From Ciona intestinalis (taxonomy: Eukaryota > Chordata > Ascidiacea > Phlebobranchia > Cionidae), in contig NC_020166.2 in assembly GCF_000224145.3 (NCBI RefSeq), positions 3,872,939 to 3,936,938 of the forward strand: a DNA stretch of 64,000 nt, read 5' to 3'. A program made the translations under genes and the position numbers. Shown in pieces: positions 32,605 to 44,000 of this stretch. Position 1 is the stretch's first letter, and each line of letters begins with the position of its first letter. The notes under the pieces were generated by a model, which ran no database searches, was not told the origin of the DNA, and saw nothing but the letters and a program-made list of their open reading frames with translations.

Positions 32605-34234
32605 GTAAGATATTATAAAGTTGTCGACGCTTCTTGCGTTTCTGAGGTTGGATCAGGGTATCTTATGTTTAGAAGAAACAAAACTACGTAAACGTATGTG
32701 ACTGTTAATTTGATATTGAACATACCGATTATGGCTTATAGACAGTAAAAACACATCTGTACTGCACGCCAGTGACTGCAACGACAATACTTTGGAATTG
32801 AGACAGATCTATATTTCTGTGTAACGTTTTACTTTTTACAAAACATAAGAGTAAATAGCGCTTTCAGTGAGATTGCGAACAAATCATGTGACCATGGAAC
32901 CTCATCACACCAAAGCAACAAAGCGATCGTTGCACTCTGGGGACCAACCGATGAATCATGGTTCTTGATTTAACACTGTGGGGTCATTAAAACCTACACG
33001 AAGACACAGCCAGATGTATTCTGATACGTGCCTTCTGTTGCACCGGTCATTTCATGAACAGAAGGAGAACGTGAAATTGTAGCTGACCCTTCTTCTTTAC
33101 TTTGTCTCGGTTGCCCGCGGCGTTGCGAGACAAGCGTTCCAGTTATAGTAAACAATCCGTAGATTAGACTGAGAGTCTAAGTAACTCTAAGATTTACGTA
33201 GTTCAGGATTAGTGCGATCGAGGGCGGCGCCCAGAGTGGCTTTATTACAACGTCCTTCGTTCGCCACGCTTAGTGAGTTTGTATAATGAGAAACGAGCGC
33301 TCGAGTCGAACTCTAGAAGTACAATTACTGTACGACTGTGTCTTGACTGGGTATTCAGTACAATGTAAACAGAACATGTGAATTATGTGGTTTAAACAAA
33401 TAGGTACAGCATATCAATTATTGTTGGTACATCTAGTACTACATATTATATTGAAGTGTCTCTTTGTTATTAACGATGTGATGTTGTTTAAGGCTGTGCC
33501 CACAATAGTGTTTTGTTCGTTCCCGCTTCGCCATCTTTGTCTAATGGTAGAACCGTTCCAATGTTCTTTGGTGTATTTTGCATAAGAGCGACAGATGAGA
33601 AACTCCATTATAATTTTAATTTGTGAAGCTGTTGTGTTTAAAAGAAGTAAAGCATACAACCCAGTGATAAGTGAGTCGCACAAGTGTGCGTTCGGTCAAA
33701 CCCGGCTTTGCTGCCGTCAGTTGGCCGCGACAGCGTATATTGCTGGGAGTGCCAGCCAAAACAAATGTTCCACAGTCAGCACTCGCTTGCTGTTGAAAGG
33801 GCACTCTAGTTAATCTTCAACTTATACGAACAGTTTGAACAAGCACGGTACGGTAAAGATAGGCGTATGTGTAGATTCGCTAGTTGAAATACTGGTTGAA
33901 CATCTATTTATGTACGCATCGAAGCATGGTACTTTTCATTGTACAGTAAAATATAAAACCATTGTTGTGTGGCATACTTAGAGTTAACTTTGGTAACAGC
34001 AGCTTGAATACGGGAAAAGTTAGATTGAAGGTCATGTAGTTATATAGATACGAAATATAGTTTGTTCGGCGCAGCCAGTGTGTTATTTGTTTGCCGGTAT
34101 ATCTCAGTTTAAGGGAATTCTAGATCATTTTATTACGGTTTGAATCACAGTCATTGAAGTATTTATTTGTACATTTATACTTAGCTCGATAGACACGTTA
34201 TTAGAAAGGTTGGGCTTTAAGTAGGCCTGTAACG

Positions 34235-34336
34235 ATGGATACAACTGCTAAGAACAACAGCATTAAAACACGCCGGGCTCCGAAGTATCACAGCACTATA
34301 AAAAAGAGCAATGACCCAGCGGCTAGTATGAAAGAG
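34235..34336 (+). CDS. Candidate ankyrin alternative first exon f
   Basis: ATG plus 33 codons (MDTTAKNNSIKTRRAPKYHS and on to ASMKE), ending in phase 0 at GAG followed by GTAAGA. It is basic and polar, similar in style to vertebrate ankyrin N termini. The donor and phase fit exon 38004. Confidence 0.5.
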
Positions 34337-36847
34337 GTAAGAATATGAATTGTTTAAAAAACCTATGTTACAGTCGATGACCAATCCTGCAAATGTTTGG
34401 TTACATGCGTTTTGTTGAATTTTCGCGTAAATGAGAGCTACTTTTGCATGTTTTAAAAGTTACATCCGTTGCCAATGTGGAGAGTTTTTTGTTTGTGTAT
34501 TTGTAGCCAGTAGTTCACTAGCGATGAATTCGAATGTGAACATTATCCCCTGAGCCGGCATTGTCAGCCATACACAGTCTACTCTAACTCATCTCAATAT
34601 TTGCCTTCTCAGACACTGACGTAATAGCCAGTAAAAGCTGAGATTAATAACCCGAGTCGTCTATATAGGCGCCTAGTATCAGTAATTGGCTTTATACTGT
34701 GCTCTTACTGTACCATTGTCGAATGTTATTGTATCCGTTTGTGATAAATGCAATGCATTAAGTTTGCGACGGTTTGTGTATAAAATTTAAAAAAAACGAA
34801 TGTCGTCTAATTCTAAACAGGTGTACACATATTTTCACCGTAAACTGTGTATTTGAAAACTTTACTGAGAATGGCACATCATTGAACCATATCGCCCACG
34901 TAACTCCTGGCAAGCTTGTAACTATTGGAACCTATAATCGTGAACTGTTTTGTCCACGCGTTACTTCACACATCGGTTGCTCTGTGTAGTATTATCTATG
35001 GTAGTTTAATATTTTGAGAGTTTCGATTTAATGTACTTTTCTGTGTCTTGTTCAAGCAAATTTAAAACCGTATTATATTCCACGTTGTACACTTGACTGA
35101 TAATGCTTATTTGAACTCGTCTACCCTTTAGAGTTTCCCTGAGGCTAAACATTGTTGATATGCGTGACCTGCAGTTATTTCGGTTATTGCTTTCCAAAAA
35201 TGAGATAGTGTCGAAATGTTAAGTAAATTTTGCAGTGTTTTTACAGCTGAGTCCAAAAACTGCATTGTGGTGCTGCCCCTTGGGATTTAGTATGCTATAA
35301 TAAATTATAAACTTTATTTACGAATGTTTTGTTGAGCTGTGTTTCAAGTAAAACATGAAAGGTTGATCGAAAAATAACGAACTCAGTTAGTGCGTTTTAA
35401 ACTATCTGCTAGCTTTACGTTCCATCAATACTCTGCTCACACGTCACACGCCTCTTTTGTGTGAACCCTATAGTAAACTCAACGCGAGCTACATTGTTCA
35501 GTGCACTCTTTGCAAAACAGTTCAATTTTCCCTCTTATCTGTGGTCTGCTCTGTTGCTGGAAGTCCAATCAAACGAAAGAATGACATTCTTTGCATTCTT
35601 GAAACGCCACCTAATCGTTGTATTTCTTTCCCACCGGTTTAAAAATAATTAATTCCACCGCCATTTTAGTTTAATAAGATTAAAAGAACAATATTAATCT
35701 ATTGTATACCTAAAATATGATAACGTTTTTGATATGGACGCCAGTGGCAATAAACGTTTTAATTTAACAGGCATGTACAATGTAGTATACCTTATAATCC
35801 ATTACAATTCTCACAAAACTGTCCTTGTCTCCGCTAACAAAAACATTTAGATTGCCCCCTTGTTTAATTTGATCGATTAACCGTGTTCTTTTTAACGTAG
35901 TTTGTCCCTCACGTGTAATGTGACAAGACAAGGTCAGTAAACCAACGTGCTCTCAGCAACCGTTTTCTGTTGCCAATCTGTATCGATGTATGCTGGGTTA
36001 TCCCGTGCTCTTATTAAGTTAAATGTCCCCTTACTTTTACCAAGCGTAATTATATTAAGTTACTTTGTTTACGCTGTTAAACCATTATTTAGTGATCGGA
36101 GTTCGAAGAAAAATCAACTGACTCATAACATTAATTCATTTTTATTTTGCCATTTGACCTCATAAGTGTTCTATTTATATCCAACTTGTCTAATATAATA
36201 TATTATCGACAAATCTCTGTGGATCTCAAGGCATATTTTCATATTTTCTGTCTGTTCGATTTATTACTCAATAAATATTGACCAGATTTTAAAACAACAA
36301 CCGTATTTTGCAAAACTTGAGAAGCAGAGTTATGGGAGTATTCTGACATATATATGTGTCGTACTGTTTAACAAAGGTGTGCAAAGTAGACGTAGTATGT
36401 AGAAACGTTATTAATTGTAGTTTTAACGCTTGAATTTTCAAGTGTTAGTTTTGTATCATGTTGATCCTGAAGCGGGCTGTTGTTCGTTTAAAGTTACACA
36501 GTTACACTCACCAATGCGATGTTACAAACATATCGTTCCTACCTGACCGGGTTCGTTTTCGTTCATGTTTTATGCATTGATCCCAGCGTCTTGTTATAGA
36601 GTGTGAGGGTTTCAAGATAATGAAAGAAACAGAGCAGTCATCATGGGGAGTGATCGATATTGAAATTGCAGGACCATCTGCGCCATGCATTCATTTTTAG
36701 AAAACCGTTAGTGCGGAGGAACGTGTCTTCTAAAACTACATATCCGCCACTACGAAGCGGAAATCCTTAGGATTTGGTAGCATTATATCATTTAATTTCA
36801 GTGCGCGAGCTTTTAAGTCAGTGCAGCATTAGCAAGCAGTAGCAAGA

Positions 36848-36895
36848 ATGGTAAAACAGCCAGATTGTGCAAGTTCTACTACTTCGTCAACATCC
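36848..36895 (+). CDS. Candidate ankyrin alternative first exon g
   Basis: ATG plus 15 codons (MVKQPDCASSTTSSTS), ending in phase 0 at TCC followed by GTAAGT. It is the first-exon candidate nearest the ankyrin body, 1.1 kb upstream of exon 38004. It is Ser/Thr-rich and short; the support is the ATG, a perfect donor and the phase. Confidence 0.5.
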
Positions 36896-37257
36896 GTAAG
36901 TAAACAACATTGGTTCACAGACATACAGTTTACAGTCGATTAAATATGCGTTCTACCCCCCTGCCCTTTCCTTTATGGTCAAATTATTAAGGTTGCACGT
37001 TCACTCTTGTTGTGTGTTTTTTTGCATTTTTAGTTTGACCATACCATATTATAATCCTCGAAAGTTTCTCTTATATAACTTTTATTAGAATCGGAAATCC
37101 ATTTAATACGCTCGATGTCGCGGTCATATTGATTTCCAAGTAGTGGGAGTCTACAGGGAGCTGTCGAATCAAAATTAACTTTTCTTTATGTTTCATTGCT
37201 GGTGCAATATTAAAAACTGACATATTTACATTTACTATTAAAAACTGACATATTTAC

Positions 37258-37372
37258 TACTACATTACTGGCAACTTGTAAGCTGGCACGAGGTGTTAAA
37301 CCCGTGTGATAACGACTGTCGTTTTCCGGCCACGCGAGGATAAAATAAGTTACATTCATTCATTACATTCAC
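37258..37372 (+). mobile_element. SINE tail fragment
   Basis: Holds the GCTGGCACGAGGTGTTAAAC to GGCCACGCGAGG tail with ATTC repeats; the head is missing. Confidence 0.75.
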
Positions 37373-38003
37373 TATGATGAAGTACCCCTACATTGGCACA
37401 CGTTTTACCACCATTCGTTAATTAGAACTCAATCTAAGAAAACTGGTTCAGCAGATATTATTTTTTTTACCTGTTCCAATAAACTGCCTTTACCAACTGT
37501 ACATTATGATCCATTAAAAAAAACGCGTTCGATATTCAAAAGTAATTAGTACTAATTACGTCACGATTTATACGCTTCGTTAAGCTGATCCAGTTTGTTC
37601 ATATATTGTGATGGAATGGCTTATATTGGATTTTTTGTTCAATGGCGCCCAACCCCCAGCTGGAAGCATTGTTCCCGCTCTATGTGCTCCAATTGGTTTG
37701 AATTCGTCATTTCGTTCTATTTACGACTTGAAAGCTTCTCCGACTTCGGTTTTTTTTTATCTCAGTTTATTTGATTTGCTGAGCGTCAATAGAGCAATCA
37801 TGTTATAGTAAATTTGGAGAGAGTGGATACCCTTACACGACTGTTTGTGTAGAGCCACCTTCAGATGAATTCTTTGTCGTTCCAATTACTACAACACATT
37901 CATGCTTCTGAATTGATGATAACTGTATCACATATTTTTAACTTAAAAAATGATCATATCTCGCCGTTTCTTTTAATAAAACATATCGTTTATTCTATTT
38001 TAG

Positions 38004-41000
38004 GGCGGTGGGGGAAGCTTATTGCGATCTGCTCGGTCCGGTAACCTAGAAAAACTAATCAATCTGCTGGACCAGGAGAATGTGGACATCGGAACATCCA
38101 ACAGTGTAAGTACTGGCGTGAAGGTTTTTGTGGTTGTGTCAATTTCACAACTCACAAACCAACAGACTAAATTCGGGAACGTTTGAAATTGATCAACCAG
38201 GATAACGTTTTCTCAATACTCAATTTAATTTTGGCAGAGCGGACTGACTGCGCTGCATCTCGCAGCCAAAGAAGGCCATTGTGACATCATAAATGAACTA
38301 CTTAAGCGAGGTGCTGACATCAACCAAACTACCAAGGTTAATATTTTTATTCATCATGTTTTGGGCTCATCATACAATATAGCCAGTGTTTGTTAATTTA
38401 TTTAATCCATATGTTAACCTAAACTTTGTATATTTTCACACACCATATAGTAGGTTGGGACAAGATAGGACACCTTTTTATTCCATTTTCCGTTTTATTT
38501 GGTATAGTAAACAAAGAACATTCAAAAAATTATAAAACCAAATCCGCACAACTGCCATATAGACCGTTGGTAATTGTTTAAAACACGATCAGGATGTTTG
38601 GATATTATGCGCTAAAGGTGTCCCATCTTCCCCACTCTACACCATACACATCTACAGTAAGCATGATAAAAGTATCGTGGCCATGTTTTCGTAAGAATGC
38701 TTCTTGTGTATTCTGTTTATTGAAATGTAACTAAACCTTCCACGTTCATATTTCCAGCGTGGGAACACCGCTCTACATATCGCTTCACTAGCTGGTAAAC
38801 TCCCCGTTGTTGAACTTTTGATAGAAAAAAATGCCGACCCAAATGCACAAGCACAGGTAAGTGAACTTTATGCATAAACAGTTTAAACCATATTCTAAAC
38901 AAGCCACCCATATCATGGTTTCTAATTTGATTTTCTTTACGTTGGCTAATTTTACATTTTTCCCGTGATAGAATGCGTTCACTCCTCTGTACATGGCATC
39001 ACAAGAAGGAAACGAGGCGATTGTTGACTTTCTACTGAAACACGGTGCTAACCAAAGCATATCCACCGAGGTATTGAAGCTTTAATGGGTTTAAGATTTA
39101 ATTATAGCATTTAAAGTTTTAAACTAATAGCACACTGAACATTACCATGCGGTCTTACTGTGTTCTATATCTAACATTATGAAAGGTTTTGATTGGTTTA
39201 ATCTTTTGCTTCTACAGGATGGGTTTACGCCACTTGCTGTCGCCCTACAGGAAGGCAAAGATCGCGTAGTATCGCTGTTACTTGACAATGATGTCAAAGG
39301 TCGTGTAAAACTACCAGCATTGCACATAGCTGCGCGTAAAGATGACGTGAAGGCTGCCACTTTACTTCTACAGAATGACAACAGTGCCGATACCACGTCG
39401 AAGGTGATACTTTTACCTCATATGCAGTCGCACTATTAAATTCATTTTTGTTAGATATACGTTGTATTTCATTTGTTCACTGTTATAGCTCTTCTTGATT
39501 ATCATCACAAATATAGCGCATCATTCAAAATTTCAAATCACATGTAAGCTTTAGAAGCACGATTGCAAATCACTAACGGCACATTGTTGTTTCTATTTGC
39601 ATGTCCTTGTCGTCCAAATAGATGATGGTGAACAGAACGACTGAGGTAAATATATGTTGTTTCTATGTTCATACAAGTTTATTCACAGGCCATTGTATTT
39701 CGTTATTTCTAGGGTTTCACAAATTCCTAAATGTTAAATATAGTCATTTTGAACAGCGGTTTACCGAATTTTGAGTATCACATTTTGGAGTGGGCAATTG
39801 CGAGACGAATTTTTATCGGCTAAAATATTTTTCAACGTGACTTTTACTTTATTAGAGCGGTTTCACTGCACTCCATATTGCTGCACATTATGGTAACGTT
39901 AATGTTGCGACTTTGCTTCTAAATCGTGGAGCTGTGGTGGACTTTACAGCCAAGGTAAGCGACATCTACTTTTCATCAAGTGCTATGTTTGTCCGATATT
40001 CGGTTAGACCAGACACAAACAAAAAGAAATTTACAAATTTTTATTGGACAGAACGGAATTTCGCCCATGCACGTCTCAGCAAAAAGGGGACACACCCGAT
40101 TTTGCGCACTTCTCTTGGAACGAAATGGGAAAGCCAGTGCTTGCACTCGTGACGGGCTTATCCCGCTTCATTGTGCTGCCAGATCTGGTCACGTACCTAT
40201 TGTGAAGTTATTCCTTGATCACCCAGACACCCCGAAACTTGCGAGAACAAAGGTAAGCGGTCTTGTTCTTATTTTTACTACTGATGAAAACACCAAATAT
40301 TTTAAGTAAAATACAAAAATCTTTGTACACGTTGTAAGTTTAACTACAGTGGTCAATCGATTTCTTTCAATTTTAGAATGGATTATCTAGTCTTCACATG
40401 GCTACTCAAGGAGGTCATGTAGACGTATTGAAACTTTTATTAGACCGTGAATACTCTGTTGATGACGTCACATCGGTACGTTTCATTTTGGTTAATTTTA
40501 AGTTTCCGATAAATATATATTTTAATATGTTTTTTTCTCAAACAGGATTATTTAAGCCCGTTACACATCGCTGCACACTGTGGTCACGTGGAAATAGCGA
40601 AGGTTTTATTGGATCATGCAGCACATGTTGATTGCAAGGCGTTGGTAAGTTACTTTACATGCATAGTTTTTATGTGTTATAATTAAGGGTATTCCGATAC
40701 TACTGTACATATTACATTCTCAAAGAATTATCTGGCACGAAAGATTATAGCAATGCCAGAAGATCAGTTCTTGGGAATAAAATAATGGTACTTCGACAAT
40801 ACAACGAAACAAAACAAAACGAAATGAACATTTTATTTTAATAGAACGGATTTTCTCCGCTTCACGTGGCATGTAAGAAGAATCGTTTAAAAGTAATTGA
40901 ACTCTTTATCGAACATGGAGCAAACATCGAGGCAGTAACTGAGGTATGGAGTATTGAAATTATTAAATATTATAAAAAAAGACATGCTCTTCCACGAGCA

Positions 41001-44000
41001 GTTTTGTACTGATATGTAACACTGAACGTATTTAAATATTCTAGCTGTAAAAAACTTAAGTTCCTGTTACAGCGCAATGCAATTTGCTCTCCTGTTTAAT
41101 TCATGACTATGTGTCACGTGTTATAGGAGGATATGAATAATTAATTCGAAGCTCTCTTACGTATCTGTCGTGTATTGAAAAACAAACCCATTGTCCTCCG
41201 TTTTATTGTCTTATTGCCATCGGACTAATTGAACTACTGCTTTTGTAAACACACTGCTGTTAATAAAACAATTAAGGCGCTCGGTTCCTCTATATATGAT
41301 ATATCTCATTCAAACTACAATATTCGTTATTTTGCAGTCGGGTCTGACTGCAATGCATATTGCATGCTTCATGGGCCATTTTGAAATTGTAAAAATGCTG
41401 TTGGAACGAAGTGCAAATTTGAACACGATCAACGTGGTGAGTTAGATTGTTTAGGTTATATGCCAACTGTGTTCATTAAAGATGTATGAAACAGAAAATG
41501 TGTATGACGATAATTGCTTTTACATGATCATTTTCCAAATCTCATTTACATTTACCGTTTGGTCTATGGTTTATTAGATCTGTCCATATTAAAACATCTA
41601 ATGTAAAATGCATAACAGAGAGGCGAGACGGCTTTGCACATGGCGACAAGATCTGGCCACGAAGAAATCGTCACGTACTTGCTTCGTCACGGAGCCCAAC
41701 CAGACGCAAGGAAACAGGTGCCTACGTCATGCGTCAGTGACGCAATTGTTGCGTAACTTAAACTTTACGAAAACTGAGGAACGATTTACTGCGCGCATTT
41801 GAGCATGGTCATTGTTGCGAACACATTTGCGATTGTTTGACGTTGCACGTGCGTCACTATTATCCATAAACGAACAGCCTTTTATTGTTTGCTTTATAGT
41901 GATTGAAATCCATTCATAAAAAACATGCATTCATGTTATTGCCCTCCAAACAACCCAGTGCTACCTATTACCGTGGGACGCGCATGTTAATTGTATTATT
42001 GTTTGCTTGCCACGAATCATCGGATTTTAAGCATTTCCGCCAAAATACAATTTTGCTTTGCACTTGTCGACATGAGGAGCTATCACGCGCCGGTCGCTTT
42101 CGAACCCACATTATCGCTTAACTGTATTACGTAATATGAACAGTTTCATAATCTCGCTTAATCCGTCCTATGATTTCTATTAAGCTTATTAGCACTTTTC
42201 GAGTAGCAACAACATGCACGAGATTTGCAACACATTTGCAGTCTGTGTCCCGGCGCGCGATCGTTCCTCAGTTTTATAATGTTCTAGTTTCATGTCAATG
42301 TTTTGCCTGTCATTGTGCTGTGTTATGTGTTTCATACCATTTAATATCATAAAGCTTCTATAAGCCTTGAGTGACATGTACAATAAATTTTCTTTTCTGC
42401 GCCGTAATGTAATTTGACTTTTTGTGTAATTTTGCTGCTCAAGGAATGGGAGGGTATCTATCCCGATGTAAGTATCAAGAAATCGATGTATATCCATCCC
42501 GTTTGTATATAATGAACCATTGCTGTACAGTGTACACCAAAGCGTATTTGGAATTTGGACTTCCCGTTTATATGTTTAAATGCGTGGGCCGATAAGCTTA
42601 GATAGTATGATTAGAACGTTAACTTCGTTACTAGTTTAATTTGTTACCAACTTCTAATGCAGGAATCGCAGACTTGTCTCCACCTTGCTGCAAGATTGGA
42701 TAAAGTTGCAATTCTGAAGCTTCTGATCAAGGTAAACATTTTCTCTAATCAAATTTTGTGGTGGAATAATCTTATTTTGGTGGCAACTCTAATGTAATTA
42801 TATGCAGTACGGAGCTGCTGTGGACGCAGTGATGCACGACGGTTACACACCACTGCATATAGCTGCCAAAGAAGGTCATGTCGTGATATGTGAAGTTCTA
42901 TTGGACAACGGAGCTTCGGTTACGCGAACGACATTGGTAAATCAAGTAAAATCATTTCCCAACTAATTTTTAAACAATATTTGTCTTTCCAGAAAGGGTT
43001 TACGCCGCTTCATCTTGCAGCGAAATACGGACGTTTAGAAGTTGCCAGTTTGCTGCTAAAGAATCATTCATCTCTGGATAGCGGTGGAAAAGTAAGCTAT
43101 ATATTGTAGAGTGGGGGAAGACGGGATACAATTCCATACTATTTTCACACACAATTTGGCAGTAGACAAAGAACAATCAAAGAATTATAAAACCGTATGT
43201 ATACTCACGACTCCCATAGACCGTTGCTAATTGTTTAAAACACGATCAAAATAATTGGATATTATGTGCTAAAGGTCTCTCGTCTTCCCCATCCTTCTAT
43301 TTTAAAATAATGGAACACTTGGCTGATTTTGTTTGTTCAGGATGGTTTGACTCCGCTTCATGTAGCTGCACATTACGACAATCAACAGGTGGCGCTATTG
43401 CTCCTCAAAAACGGAGTTTCACCCCATGCGTCGGGAAAGGTATATCAACATTGTTGCTAATAATGCGTACAATTAAAATGTAAATCTTTTTAGAATGGTT
43501 ACACACCACTCCATATTGCTGCAAAGAAAAATCAGATGGACATTGCCCTAACGCTTCTCGAATACGGTGCTTCTCCGAACTGTAAAACACGAATGGACGT
43601 TACACCACTTCACCTCGCATCACAGGAAGGTCACACAGACATGTGTAGCATCTTGTTGGCCAAAGATGCCAATGTTAACGCAGGGGCAAAGGTAGTGCAA
43701 TCGCAGTGAAAATTAAGATACCAATAGTAAAACACGTTTTTATTTTTTAGCATGGTCTGACTCCGATGCATTTAGCTGCACAGGAAGACAGGATATCAGT
43801 AGCAAAAGTTCTCTACGATAATGGATCTCTTGTGGATCCGTTGACAAGATCAGGTGAGTTACGTGTTTATGATGATTTCTTTACCGAGTTATACCACATG
43901 CATTCAACAAAGTTACATTCGTTTTATAAAGCGACTCCCATTAAACCTTACATTAAAAGGTCTCTAATAACTTGATTGACTTTGCTTTTTAAAAGGCTGC

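Larger units (their letters stand above)
28579..38003 (+). other. Upstream ankyrin region between alternative first exons
   Basis: Apart from the short exon candidates, this stretch holds TIR elements at 30497-30686 and 30931-31094, a related degenerate element at about 30735-30928, and a SINE tail at 37258-37372. From 31.7 to 37.2 kb repeats are unusually sparse for this window, as expected if it holds several promoters and enhancers. I see no other exon with a good splice site and codon pattern. Confidence 0.5.
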
